Of a stretch of 64,000 nt of DNA, positions 53,287-62,194 are shown one piece after another. Position 1 is the first letter of the stretch. Each line of letters opens with the position of its first letter. A program made the translations under genes and the position numbers. This DNA comes from an uncultured Lachnospiraceae bacterium (GTDB lineage: Bacteria; Bacillota; Clostridia; Lachnospirales; Lachnospiraceae): positions 1 to 64,000 of the forward strand of contig CACZJL010000002.1 of assembly GCA_902781505.1 (NCBI GenBank). Reading direction: 5' to 3'. Under the pieces are notes generated by a model. The model saw nothing but the letters and a program-made list of their open reading frames with translations. It did no database searches and was not told the DNA's origin.

Positions 53287-54066
53287 TTACTGCTTTGCAG
53301 TCAGACCGCCGTCGACGGTGAGAATCTGTCCACTGACAAATCCTGCGGCATCGCTTGCAAGGTAGATTGCAGCGGATGCAATGTCTGGCTTTTGTCCGAT
53401 TCTTCCAAGCGGGATACGATCTGTCAGGCTCTTAAAAAAGGCCGGATCGTCGAGCTGGAAGGAATTAATTGGAGTGCGCACGAAGGTAGGAGCGATGGCG
53501 TTCACATTGATTCCGTATTTGCCCCATTCGCAGGCAAGCTGCTTCGTGTACATGTTGACTGCGCCTTTGGTGGTGCAGTACGCGATATAATCTTTATCTG
53601 TTCCGATAAAGCTCTTCACAGATGATATGTTGATAATCTTGCCGGTTCGGGAAGGAATCATGAAGCGATGTCCGATGGCAATGGTCACCATGTGAAGAGC
53701 AGTGACATTGAGTTCCAGTACATCGTCAAATGCTTCCCTTTTGTATTCTTCAGCTGGCAGAAGTATGTTCTTGCCTGCGCTGTTGACCAGAATGTCGACC
53801 TGCCCGAATTCTTTTTCGAGCGTATCGCACATTTCTTCGATTTCTCCTTCTTTTCGAATATTGCAGGTGAGGAAGAGGCAGGTCCGACCCAGGCTTTTTG
53901 CTTCTGTAAGCACAGGGGCCGCCTTTTTCTCATCCGAGCCGATGATTGCCACGTCAGCGCCCATCAGCATGAATCCTCTTGCAATTTCAGAACCTAAACC
54001 GCCGGTACCACCGGTGATTAAGGCTTTTTTTTCTTCAAGAGAGAATAACTTCTCGTATTCGTTCAT
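53287..54066 (-). CDS. Short-chain dehydrogenase/reductase, gluconate-5-dehydrogenase/KduD-like
   Basis: The 259-residue NAD(P)-dependent enzyme has the nucleotide motif TGGTGGLG (residues 18-25), NSAGKN, and the catalytic Ser and YxxxK (NISSVKS, then YCTTK). PFVRTPINS-like APTFVRTPIN and the closing LTVDGGLTAKQ fit the gluconate 5-dehydrogenase and KduD group, which handle keto-sugar acids. It lies 47 bp after the YhcH-M28 fusion gene and is co-transcribed with it, so it probably works in the same catabolic pathway. Confidence 0.88.
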   Translation of the reverse strand: MNEYEKLFSLEEKKALITGGTGGLGSEIARGFMLMGADVAIIGSDEKKAAPVLTEAKSLGRTCLFLTCNIRKEGEIEEMCDTLEKEFGQVDILVNSAGKNILLPAEEYKREAFDDVLELNVTALHMVTIAIGHRFMIPSRTGKIINISSVKSFIGTDKDYIAYCTTKGAVNMYTKQLACEWGKYGINVNAIAPTFVRTPINSFQLDDPAFFKSLTDRIPLGRIGQKPDIASAAIYLASDAAGFVSGQILTVDGGLTAKQ

Positions 54067-54113
54067 AAAATCCTCTAGTTGTTTCCTGATGTCTCAACTT
54101 AAAGTTCAACTTT

Positions 54114-55583
54114 TCAGGAAAATGGCCAAAATTTCTTCTTTTTATCAGCAGAGTTAAGTCCCTCTGCCAGGTAATCCAGCACTTTTTGCATGGCCTGCGG
54201 TTCCACCCAGTCCGGGTTGTCGCGGTAACCGCCGTGCATTGTGGAAGCGACTTCCATGTCACCTTCCATCATTCGGAATTCCGGCGTTCTGCCAAGCAAT
54301 CCTTCGCCCTGTGCAGCCATTGCCTTCAGATACTGTACGTCCCAGCGCGGAATAATTGCGAGATTGAGCGTCGGGAACTTCTTTCTTAAAACGATATCGT
54401 CACTTTCCGGAAGGAATTTCACAACCTGTGCATTGTGAGCTGAGAGCAGGTCCGCATTGGCAAATCTGCTTAATGGCGCCTTTTTTTCGTGACCTTTGCC
54501 ACAGAGCACGATGGTATCTCCATATCCGCAAACGTCTAAGTTGATAATGCCCTGAATCTGAGTGGTGTCAGAGAACTCCTTTAAAAGGACTCTGGCGCCG
54601 GTGTGGCCTGATTCTTCACCATCTAAAAGGGCGAATTGTGCACGGGTTCCTTCTTTACTTAACCGTTTGAAAAGATCAATCAGGATGCAGATTGATGCAG
54701 CGTTGTCATTTGCCCCGAAAGAACCTGCTACGGCGTCATGATGAGCGCAGAAGAGGAAGATTGGAGCATCGATATCACTGCCGGCAGTTTCAAAAAGGAA
54801 GTTTACAACGCCCTGTGGATGTTCCTTCTCAGGGGCTGCTGTCTGCTTCCGGTAAGGGATACCTTCCGCTTTTAAGACTTCTTCCACTGCAGTAAGACGC
54901 GCTTCCTTTGTCTTCTGGGACAGGGTGAGAAGGTGTCTTGCAATGCCGGTCGGGTCTTCGTTTAGCGGAGCTGTTACGTCGCTCGAAGTATCGCCGGTTA
55001 GGGGGCAGTGGACTGCAGCGTCTGCAGTCGATTTCGCGATTTCTTCTTCGCGAAGCTTCTTATAAGAAGCGAGCTCTGCATATGGCAGGCAGGCCTCCAT
55101 TGGAACTTTAAGTACAATCTTACGGATTGGGGCTGGTTCGCTGCCGGCCTGAATGGCTGGAATGTGTACGTCCCATGGGAGATATACGGCATAGGTACCA
55201 ACATCAAGACGGATTCTGCCTTCGCGAACAGTGTCGTCTGTCTTGTACAAGAGGATGTCTCTTGGAGATTCTAAGAGATCTTCCTCCACGATGCCGGTGC
55301 CATCATCCGGGTAAAAACCTGCATCTTCAGGGCCACCGGCAGCTAAGAACTGCACATCGATATTCTTTCTGTGAATTTCCGGTCTCAGGGTTTCGCGAGG
55401 TGCGGTTACCTGATCTAAAACCTGGAGAATCATGTCGACTCCGCCGAGATTGATTTCGAACTTGCCAGGCTCGTGATTTGCGAGGTCTGTATCCTTAAGA
55501 TAATGGAGAGCATCGCAAAGTGGCTTTGGAAGCATGGATGCCTGCTGTTCGAAGAATTTGTCTTTTACGTTTCCTGTAATCAT
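54114..55583 (-). CDS. Fusion of a YhcH/YiaL domain and an M28 zinc aminopeptidase-like domain
   Basis: Residues about 1-165 form a YhcH/YjgK/YiaL (cupin-like) domain: EIHRKNIDVQFLAAG, YPDDGTGIVEE, PWDVHIPAI and RKIVLKV match its conserved His/Glu and Lys pattern. Residues about 205-480 form an M28 peptidase: metal ligands in CAHHDAV, GANDNAAS, LLDGEESGH, NLDVCGYGD and STMHGGYRD are all present. There is no signal peptide, so it is cytoplasmic. A stand-alone YhcH protein is encoded at 63304. The fusion suggests one chain hydrolyses an amide bond and processes the sugar released. AAAGGAG precedes the ATG. Confidence 0.85.
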   Translation of the reverse strand: MITGNVKDKFFEQQASMLPKPLCDALHYLKDTDLANHEPGKFEINLGGVDMILQVLDQVTAPRETLRPEIHRKNIDVQFLAAGGPEDAGFYPDDGTGIVEEDLLESPRDILLYKTDDTVREGRIRLDVGTYAVYLPWDVHIPAIQAGSEPAPIRKIVLKVPMEACLPYAELASYKKLREEEIAKSTADAAVHCPLTGDTSSDVTAPLNEDPTGIARHLLTLSQKTKEARLTAVEEVLKAEGIPYRKQTAAPEKEHPQGVVNFLFETAGSDIDAPIFLFCAHHDAVAGSFGANDNAASICILIDLFKRLSKEGTRAQFALLDGEESGHTGARVLLKEFSDTTQIQGIINLDVCGYGDTIVLCGKGHEKKAPLSRFANADLLSAHNAQVVKFLPESDDIVLRKKFPTLNLAIIPRWDVQYLKAMAAQGEGLLGRTPEFRMMEGDMEVASTMHGGYRDNPDWVEPQAMQKVLDYLAEGLNSADKKKKFWPFS

Positions 55584-55615
55584 GTAAAACTCCTTTCAAA
55601 ATTGCAAACCAATGC

Positions 55616-55669
55616 CGATTGTTCAAAACTGAGGACCAGCGTCGATTGCTCAAAACCGTGGACCAGCGT
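55616..55669. repeat. Tandem 27-bp repeat between the GntR and fusion genes
   Basis: CGATTGTTCAAAACTGAGG at 55616 and CGATTGCTCAAAACCGTGG at 55643 begin two adjacent 27-bp units that end in ACCAGCGT and differ at only three positions; a partial third unit follows. It sits in the leader of the fusion gene, 33-86 bp before its start. Confidence 0.75.
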
Positions 55670-55715
55670 CGGTCGAGATATTTGGCTGACGGTATTTGAA
55701 GTATCCCGGTTTGAA

Positions 55716-56417
55716 TCATTCAAAATATTCCGGGTGGGCTGTCTGAACCGGTTCGATGCTTTCTGTTAAGAAGGAACAGAAACGATTGAGTGCAGCACAG
55801 GCCCCGTCATCATCTTTTTCTGTCAGGCAGTTGATGATGTGTTCTAATTCACCGGTCAGTTTTCTTGCGTATTCTTTGTTTTCTGCAACCAGAACACAGA
55901 GTCTCTGAACATCGGACAGAGACAGACGCAGGGCGCTGTAGAGCTGTCTGTAGTCAGAACCTGCGGAATAAAGCTGCAGGAACAGATTCTTAAGTGAACG
56001 GAGGAATCTGTTCTGATCATTGGTGTCGAGTGCTTTATTAGCAGTGTCAGTTAAATATAGAAGAATTTTGATTTCTTCTTTTGGAATTCGGTTTAAATAA
56101 AAGTGGTGAATTATCTCGGTGGAGAAAATGTTAAAGACCCAGATTCCATCAAGAATTCTCTGTTTATTTAAGGTTCGGACTGTAAATCCACGAGATGGAG
56201 CGGATTCCAGAAGATGCTCGCGTTCTAAGCGTTCTAATGCATCGTGAACCGGTGTACGGCTGACTTCAAGCAGCCTTGCAAGTTCCGATTCACTGAGCCT
56301 GGTTCCGGGACCGAAGTCGAATCGGATGACAGCGCTCTGCAGAACACGGTATGCATATTGTCTGTTATCTTCTGAAGCTCTTTTGGGTGGAAAAAGTTCT
56401 GCGGAAATTGTATTCAT
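55716..56417 (-). CDS. GntR-family regulator (FadR-like), leftward arm
   Basis: The 233-residue protein has a GntR winged helix (RLSESELARLLEVSRTPVHD, LERLEREHLLES, SRGFTVRTL) and an all-helical effector domain of FCD type. It lies 133 bp upstream of the YhcH-M28 gene in the same direction and divergent from a second GntR gene. Two CTTGTATGC boxes lie 28-57 bp before its start codon, so it probably controls itself and the leftward genes. Ligand likely a small organic or sugar acid. Confidence 0.88.
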   Translation of the reverse strand: MNTISAELFPPKRASEDNRQYAYRVLQSAVIRFDFGPGTRLSESELARLLEVSRTPVHDALERLEREHLLESAPSRGFTVRTLNKQRILDGIWVFNIFSTEIIHHFYLNRIPKEEIKILLYLTDTANKALDTNDQNRFLRSLKNLFLQLYSAGSDYRQLYSALRLSLSDVQRLCVLVAENKEYARKLTGELEHIINCLTEKDDDGACAALNRFCSFLTESIEPVQTAHPEYFE

Positions 56418-56444
56418 GTTGTCACCACTCTTTCTGTCTCAAAA

Positions 56445-56474
56445 CTTGTATGCAGTTTTAAAGGGCTTGTATGC
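56445..56474. promoter_or_regulatory. CTTGTATGC pair near the leftward GntR gene
   Basis: Two identical 9-mers at 56445-56453 and 56466-56474, 21 bp apart (two helical turns). Likely GntR operator half-sites. Confidence 0.6.
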
Positions 56475-56613
56475 CCCTTCGATTACCATATAGCAAGTGC
56501 CCTAAAATACTAGGGTTCCCACCTCTATATCAAATTTTATCCATTTGTATGTGAAAATGCAACAAAAACTTTTATAAACTTCTGTCGAAAAATGCAAAAT
56601 TGATGTAAAAAAG

Positions 56614-56662
56614 CATTGTACATTTGTCCATGACATGATATATTCATCTCAGGTGATGAATG
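56614..56662 (+). promoter_or_regulatory. Possible rightward promoter
   Basis: TTGTAC near 56614 and TATATT near 56637 are 17 bp apart; ATTCATC-tcaggt-GATGAAT just downstream is a further inverted repeat. It would transcribe the second GntR gene and possibly the permease. Confidence 0.45.
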
Positions 56663-56708
56663 TATACTAGTTCACAAGTGTTGATGTGCACAAGCTGAAG
56701 CACAGAAA

Positions 56709-56750
56709 CTTGTATGCATCTGAAGTAGATGCGAATACCAGCTTGTATGC
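56709..56750. promoter_or_regulatory. CTTGTATGC pair near the rightward GntR gene
   Basis: Copies at 56709-56717 and 56742-56750, 33 bp apart (three turns), both extended to CTTGTATGCAT. Together with the left pair they make four sites in one 400-bp divergent region. Confidence 0.6.
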
Positions 56751-56815
56751 ATGTAGCAAAAAGAAGGTTTTTACATCGCCAACGCGTAAAAGTGAAAAGG
56801 ACAGGTTGATTAAAG

Positions 56816-57511
56816 ATGGATAAGGATGACATCTATGACATCTTAAAGCAGCGCATCTTATCACTCGAAGCAGTACCGTATGAGAAGATCAGCGAGAACA
56901 AACTTGCGAAAGAGCTAAATGTGAGCAGAACACTGCTTCGATCGGCCATTGCAAGACTTGAGGATGAAAACCTTCTCTACGTAGTTCCGCAATCCGGAAC
57001 GGTCGTAACACCAATCCGTTCAGAATATGTCGAGCAGACGATATTTGCCTCGATTACGATTCTGGGTAAGCTGATTGATGAGGTTTGTTCAAGAATCTGG
57101 ACTGACGAAGAACGGGCCAGGATGATTGAACTGCAGACTCAGATTTCACTTGGAATTGAACAGTCGAATGTCACAAGTGAAGAACGACTTGAGAGAGTTC
57201 TTGAACTGCGAAATCTTCTGATCCGCATGGGAGGGCACGAAGTCGCTGAGGAATTCTTAGATGTGATCAGCGGTGATTATTGGAGAACCTTGCAATTGCA
57301 ATATGAGACATTTTCCACGAGTGCAATTGCGTATCCAATGTCATTTTCGCAGAGAGCGGATATCATGTACCGGATGTTGATCGACTATCTGTTGAAGGGA
57401 GATGCAGTTGCGGCGAAGATGCTTCTGCAGGAATCTTACAACACGATGATTCTTCAGATGGAACACTTGAAACAGGTTAACCCAAGTTATTTTGCTGACG
57501 CCAGTCAGTGA
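56816..57511 (+). CDS. GntR-family regulator, rightward arm
   Basis: The 231-residue protein has a GntR winged helix (YEKISENKLAKELNVSRTLL, ARLEDENLLY, PQSGTVVTPI) and an all-helical C-terminal domain. It is divergent from the other GntR gene and lies 161 bp before the permease gene. Four CTTGTATGC boxes lie between the two regulators. It may control the permease and catabolic genes, in response to the substrate or an intermediate. The two regulators are distinct in sequence, so they are not a recent duplication. Confidence 0.88.
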   Translation: MDKDDIYDILKQRILSLEAVPYEKISENKLAKELNVSRTLLRSAIARLEDENLLYVVPQSGTVVTPIRSEYVEQTIFASITILGKLIDEVCSRIWTDEERARMIELQTQISLGIEQSNVTSEERLERVLELRNLLIRMGGHEVAEEFLDVISGDYWRTLQLQYETFSTSAIAYPMSFSQRADIMYRMLIDYLLKGDAVAAKMLLQESYNTMILQMEHLKQVNPSYFADASQ

Positions 57512-57672
57512 TAAATAAAAAAGAAACAATTGTAAAGGAGATGAGTAGAGAAGTACTAAAGCAAAGAATAAGAGAATTAACAAATGAATATGAACTGATG
57601 TAAAGAGAGAGAAAAAGTAACTTACTGACAAGCCTCAGGGCTAGATTTTTATTCTTAATCGAGGAGGATTAT

Positions 57673-59064
57673 ATGAGTTTTGTAATCGGTGTAATCTTAT
57701 TATTAACATTCTTTGGCCTCGCATATTATTGCATTAAAGGTCATAACTTAATGATTGGATTCCTTGTAATCACAATCATCTGGACAGCACTTCCACTTAT
57801 CGGAACACTGTTCGTAGACCAGACTTTCCTGGAAGCAAACAAAGTTCTTCAGTTTAGTGACATGAAAGGACTTGTAAAGATTTTAAACGGTATCTACCAG
57901 AGTGCACCAGAAGGATGGGGCACAACACTCGTAAACGTATGTTGGGGTGCTTGGTTTGGTCGTGTTCTTATGGACACAGGTATTGCTTCTACTCTTATTC
58001 GTAAGACAGTAGAACTTGGCGGTGATAAGCCAATTATTACAATTGCTCTTCTTAACATTGTAACTGCTATCATCTTCACATCTATGACAGGTGCTGGTCC
58101 TGTAATTGCTATCGGCGTTATCGTACTTCCTATCCTGTTCTCTCTTGGTGTACCAAAGCCAATCGCACTGTTCTCCTTCATGGGTTCCGTTGCAGCTGGT
58201 ATTTACCTTAACCCAGTTAACTTCGCTCAGTATCGTGCTTTCTTCATCAAGCCAGAAGAAATGCCTGACTTCACACTTGGTTGGTATGCTTCCAAGTGGG
58301 GTTATGCAGCATTCGGTATCATGCTTGTAGTAACAACTGTCTTTACAGGTATTTATCTCACAAGAAACAAGGCAAGACATGCATGGGCTGCTCAGTCCAG
58401 AACACCTCAGGCAGCGCAGAAGGATGCTCCGCTTTACACATTAATCCTTCCGGTTGTACCTGTAGTTCTTAACATCGCATTCAACTTCTCCGTAATCGGT
58501 GGTTTCGTAATCGCTGGTTTCCTTGCTCTCTTCCTTTGCGGAAGAATGACAGGAACATTCAAGGAGAACTGCCAGTTAGTTAACAAGCTTTACTACGATG
58601 GTGTTGTAGATACGGCTCCACTGGTAGGCTTCCTCTTAACTCTTCCAATGTTCAACGCTGTAGCTAAGTACGCATCTCCTTACTTCTCAGTAGTAATTGG
58701 CGATATCATGCCAAGATCTGAAATTGTTGTATGTATCGTATTTGCACTCCTTCTTGGCATGGGCCTCTTCCGTGGTCCTATGACTCTTGTAGGATGTGGC
58801 GCTGCTACACTTGGTGTATTAAGTAATGTAGCTTCTTTCTCAGTTCCGTTCCTTTATGCAGTATTCGCAATTCCAACAATTACTGTAAACATCGGTTCTT
58901 GTATCACTCAGTCCTGGGTTGCATGGGGACTTGCTTATTCTAAGGTAGAGTCTAAAGACTTCCTTAAGCTCTCTATTCCTAATGCATATGTTACAGGTAT
59001 CTTACAGTATGCAGCCATCATAATCTTCCTTGGTGGTCTTGGAGCTGAATGGTTCATCAAGTAA
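57673..59064 (+). CDS. Permease of the ion-transporter superfamily (GntP/CitMHS-like)
   Basis: The 463-residue protein has about 11-12 membrane helices with two long re-entrant-like segments rich in Gly/Ala/Pro: SMTGAGPVIAIGVIVLPILF and LVGCGAATLGVLSNVASFSV. This matches the general layout of organic-anion carriers of the GntP, CitMHS and NhaC-like families, though I cannot name the subfamily. GAGGAGG precedes the ATG. Directly upstream of the hydantoinase-like gene, it most likely imports the compound the locus degrades. Confidence 0.75.
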   Translation: MSFVIGVILLLTFFGLAYYCIKGHNLMIGFLVITIIWTALPLIGTLFVDQTFLEANKVLQFSDMKGLVKILNGIYQSAPEGWGTTLVNVCWGAWFGRVLMDTGIASTLIRKTVELGGDKPIITIALLNIVTAIIFTSMTGAGPVIAIGVIVLPILFSLGVPKPIALFSFMGSVAAGIYLNPVNFAQYRAFFIKPEEMPDFTLGWYASKWGYAAFGIMLVVTTVFTGIYLTRNKARHAWAAQSRTPQAAQKDAPLYTLILPVVPVVLNIAFNFSVIGGFVIAGFLALFLCGRMTGTFKENCQLVNKLYYDGVVDTAPLVGFLLTLPMFNAVAKYASPYFSVVIGDIMPRSEIVVCIVFALLLGMGLFRGPMTLVGCGAATLGVLSNVASFSVPFLYAVFAIPTITVNIGSCITQSWVAWGLAYSKVESKDFLKLSIPNAYVTGILQYAAIIIFLGGLGAEWFIK

Positions 59065-59080
59065 TTCAATTGAATCTGAT

Positions 59081-59109
59081 CTGCCAGGTGCGAAGAGCAC
59101 CTGACAGGT
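59081..59109 (+). terminator. Hairpin between permease and hydantoinase genes
   Basis: CTGCCAGGTGC-gaaga-GCACCTGACAGG, followed by a weak T run; it may lower readthrough or stabilise the upstream message. Confidence 0.55.
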
Positions 59110-59238
59110 TTATCTAATCTCTTAAAATCAGTTTAAAAAGCATTTTTCGTTTTAGTACATTCTACTCATTTTTTTTGCTACCGATTGTTGATTCGGAAGA
59201 AGTGAACCGAATCTTGAATCAGAAAGGAATTGATAAAC

Positions 59239-61380
59239 ATGGCAGAACAGGAACGCAGAGCCGTCCGCATGGGAATCGACGTAGGCGGTACTTATACCAA
59301 GTGCGTGGCTATGGATAATCTCACCCATGAAATTATCGGCAAAAATGAAGTTAAGACAACACATGATGACAAAGACGGTGTTGCAGCTGGTGTAGTACAG
59401 AGCTTTAAAAATTGTATGGCAGAGAATGGAATCCGGCCTGAAGACGTTGTCTTCGTAGCGCATTCCACAACACAGGCAACAAACGCTTTCATCGAAGGTG
59501 ACGTTGCGAACGTAGGTGTCATCGGTGTAGCCGGTGGCGGTTTAGAAGGACTGCTCGCTAAGAGACAGTTAGCTTTGAAAGATATTGTTCTTGATCCCAA
59601 GACAGACAAAGTAATCAAGATCTTTAACGCATACATTAAGAAAAAAGAACTTACAGAAGATGTAATCAACTCTACCGTTGAAGAGCTCTGCAACAAGGGT
59701 GCAAAGGTATTAGTTGCTTCCATGGCATTCGGTGTAGACTCCATGGATGAAGAAATGATGATTCACGATGTAGCTGCGAAGGATGGCCTTCCGGTAACAA
59801 TGGCATCTGATATTACAAAGCTGTACGGTCTGACAAGACGTACACGTACCGCTGCAATTAACGCATCCATCCTTCCAAAGATGATTGCAACAGCTAATGC
59901 TACGGAGAATTCCGTAAGAGATGCTGGCGTTAAGGTTCCTCTCATGATTATGAGAGGTGACGGTGGTGTTATGGAAATTAATGAGATGAGAAAGAGACCT
60001 ATTCTTACAGCTCTTTCCGGTCCTGCAGCTTCCGTAATGGGTTCCCTGATGTATCTTCGTGCTTCCAACGCTATTTACTTCGAAGTAGGTGGTACAACAA
60101 CAAATATCGGTGTTATCAAGAATGGCCGTCCAGGTGTTGACTATGCTCAGATCGGCGGACATGACACATACATCTCATCTCTTGATGTACGTATTCTTGG
60201 TTGTGCCGGTGGTTCCATGGTTCGTATCAACGACCATGAAGTAGTAGACGTAGGTCCTCGTTCTGCTCATATTGCAGGATGTGAATACGCGTGCTTCACA
60301 CCGGAAGAAGAAATCGTAGATCCACAGATCGAAATGGTAAGTCCAAAGCCAGGCGATCCGGGCGATTACGTTGTAATCCGTCTTGCTTCCGGCAAGAAGA
60401 TCTGCTTCACAAATACAGATGCGGCTAACGTTTTAGGCCTCATCGATGAAAAGTACTTCGCACATGGTAATGCAAACGCAGCAAGAAAGGCAATGCAGCC
60501 AGTTGCTGATAAGCTTGGCATTACAGTAGAAGAACTTGCTACTCAGATCCTTGAGAAGGACTATGAGAAGGTTAATGCTTGTATTAATGCTCTTGCTGAT
60601 AAATATCAGTTAGACCATGACGCTATGAAGCTCGTAGGTTGCGGCGGTGGCGCTGCTTCCTTAGTTCCATACTGCGCTAAGAAGATGGGACTTCAGTACT
60701 CCATTCCTGAGAATGCCGAAGTTATTTCCTCCATCGGTGTGGCTCTTTCCATGGTTCGAGACGTAGTAGAGCGAGTTATTCCAAATCCTTCCCAGGAAGA
60801 TATCCGCGAATTAAAGAAGGAAGCTACAGATGCAGCTATTTCTTCCGGTGCGGCACCTGATACTGTAGAAGTTCACGTTGAAATTAACGCTCAGACTTCT
60901 AAGGTAACAGCGATTGCAACAGGTTCTACAGAAGTTAAGACAACAGACCTCTTAAAGGAATGTGATGAATCTGAAGCTGAGCAGTTAGCAAAGGAAGACT
61001 TTGGTCCAACTGTATCTAACATCACACTCAGCGATAAGATTGATAAGTTCTATGTATATCAGGGCGAGAAGGATGGCAAGAAGCCAATCCGTATCGTAGA
61101 TAAGAAGGGCTTTATCAAGGTTCAGGCTTCTGACGCATTAGTTAAGAAGTGTAAGATCAGTGAATATGAAGACGTTGTAGCACAGATGTGGGAAGAGGGA
61201 GCAATCTTTAAGACAGACTCTATCATCCGTCCTGATTACTTCGTATGCTTCGGTCCTCGTGTAACAGACTACTCCGCAGTAGATCTTGAGCAGGTTAACC
61301 TTCTTATGGACCTTGACCTTGGAGACCGCGAGCCAGATGAAGAAATCATCGTTGTCGGTGCATTAAACGACGTAGGCTAA
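59239..61380 (+). CDS. HyuA-type hydantoinase/oxoprolinase family ATPase
   Basis: The 713-residue protein has the Hydant_A N-terminal domain (GIDVGGTYTKCVAM, VFVAHSTTQATNAFIEG) and the catalytic domain (LMIMRGDGGVMEINEMRKRP, LSGPAASVMGS, IYFEVGGTTTNIGV). HyuA-type enzymes use ATP to open lactam or hydantoin rings, often with a HyuB partner. HyuB is not in the window. The last 150 residues go beyond the usual domain. The ATG at 59239 follows AGAAAGGAATTG. It probably activates or opens the imported substrate. Confidence 0.85.
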   Translation: MAEQERRAVRMGIDVGGTYTKCVAMDNLTHEIIGKNEVKTTHDDKDGVAAGVVQSFKNCMAENGIRPEDVVFVAHSTTQATNAFIEGDVANVGVIGVAGGGLEGLLAKRQLALKDIVLDPKTDKVIKIFNAYIKKKELTEDVINSTVEELCNKGAKVLVASMAFGVDSMDEEMMIHDVAAKDGLPVTMASDITKLYGLTRRTRTAAINASILPKMIATANATENSVRDAGVKVPLMIMRGDGGVMEINEMRKRPILTALSGPAASVMGSLMYLRASNAIYFEVGGTTTNIGVIKNGRPGVDYAQIGGHDTYISSLDVRILGCAGGSMVRINDHEVVDVGPRSAHIAGCEYACFTPEEEIVDPQIEMVSPKPGDPGDYVVIRLASGKKICFTNTDAANVLGLIDEKYFAHGNANAARKAMQPVADKLGITVEELATQILEKDYEKVNACINALADKYQLDHDAMKLVGCGGGAASLVPYCAKKMGLQYSIPENAEVISSIGVALSMVRDVVERVIPNPSQEDIRELKKEATDAAISSGAAPDTVEVHVEINAQTSKVTAIATGSTEVKTTDLLKECDESEAEQLAKEDFGPTVSNITLSDKIDKFYVYQGEKDGKKPIRIVDKKGFIKVQASDALVKKCKISEYEDVVAQMWEEGAIFKTDSIIRPDYFVCFGPRVTDYSAVDLEQVNLLMDLDLGDREPDEEIIVVGALNDVG

Positions 61381-61408
61381 AGAAAAAAGAGTATTGGATT
61401 CAGCATGG

Positions 61409-62194
61409 ATGGGCAGCATGGATAGAGAAGAATTTAAGAGACTGATGAAACCTATTGCAGACGGATTATTCGGAAAGCAACAGGGACCAAGATACGAGAA
61501 ACCACATTATACAGTACGTCCATTGAATGAGATGCTTAAGGAGCTCGCGAAGGTGGAAACGGTTGATTATTACCGTTACGCCTTCTCGCGGGATCCGATT
61601 AATGGCAAGTTCACAGATGAACAGAGAAAATCGTGGGCTAAAGAAGCTGTAAAGTGCGGTAAGGAATATGCACAGAAAATCAGACAACAGTACAGCACAA
61701 GCGAGATTCAGACAATCGCAAAAAAGCTGGGACTTGATGTCAGATATCCGGATTTCCCGAACAAGACGGACCGTGTCCTCTTTGCAGAGTTTCACGAACC
61801 AAATATTGTGGAAATCTATATGGATGCCATGAAGAAAGCGGATAAGTTTCTGAAAGATGAGAGTATTTCCGCTATTATGAAAGGGCATACAAAGGTTTCA
61901 AAAATAATTCTCGCGCATGAAGTGTTCCACTATGTTGAAGAGAAATATTCAAAAGAAATATTTACACAGACGGAAAAGACCAGACTTTGGTCCATCGGCC
62001 CGGTACATAATGATTCCAAAGTGATTGCAATCAGCGAAATCGCTGCCATGGCATTTGCCGAGGAAATAAATGAGTTGGCATTTTCCCCGTATATCCTGGA
62101 TGTGTTAATGGTTTACGGCTATGATCCGGAAGAAGCCAGTGGACTCTATGAAGAAATATGTGGATATTTTGACAAGGAGGGGTTACAGGCGTGA
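61409..62194 (+). CDS. Putative zinc metallopeptidase-like protein (HExxH), family unknown
   Basis: The roughly 261-residue protein holds a clear HEVFH motif in KIILAHEVFHYVEEKY (about residues 170-174) followed some 40 residues later by ISEIAAMAFAEEI, a place where a third, acidic ligand could stand, as in COG2856/ImmA-type zinc proteins. The first 120 residues are helical and basic with a tract KKLGLDVRYPDFPN. Start is uncertain between 61394 (TTG), 61409 and 61418. The stop overlaps the yiaK-like start (GTGA). No homologue name comes to mind; a hydrolase or maturation factor of the pathway is the inference. Confidence 0.65.
   Translation: MGSMDREEFKRLMKPIADGLFGKQQGPRYEKPHYTVRPLNEMLKELAKVETVDYYRYAFSRDPINGKFTDEQRKSWAKEAVKCGKEYAQKIRQQYSTSEIQTIAKKLGLDVRYPDFPNKTDRVLFAEFHEPNIVEIYMDAMKKADKFLKDESISAIMKGHTKVSKIILAHEVFHYVEEKYSKEIFTQTEKTRLWSIGPVHNDSKVIAISEIAAMAFAEEINELAFSPYILDVLMVYGYDPEEASGLYEEICGYFDKEGLQA

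Noticed and set aside
55616..55669. CRISPR array
   Set aside because: The units are directly adjacent without spacers and there are no cas genes in the window.
55495..55719. 74-codon frame with nine-residue Trp repeats starting at the GntR stop
   Set aside because: Mostly antisense-free but overlaps the start of the fusion gene in another frame; the repeats come from the 27-bp DNA repeat. Kept only as a remark in the findings.
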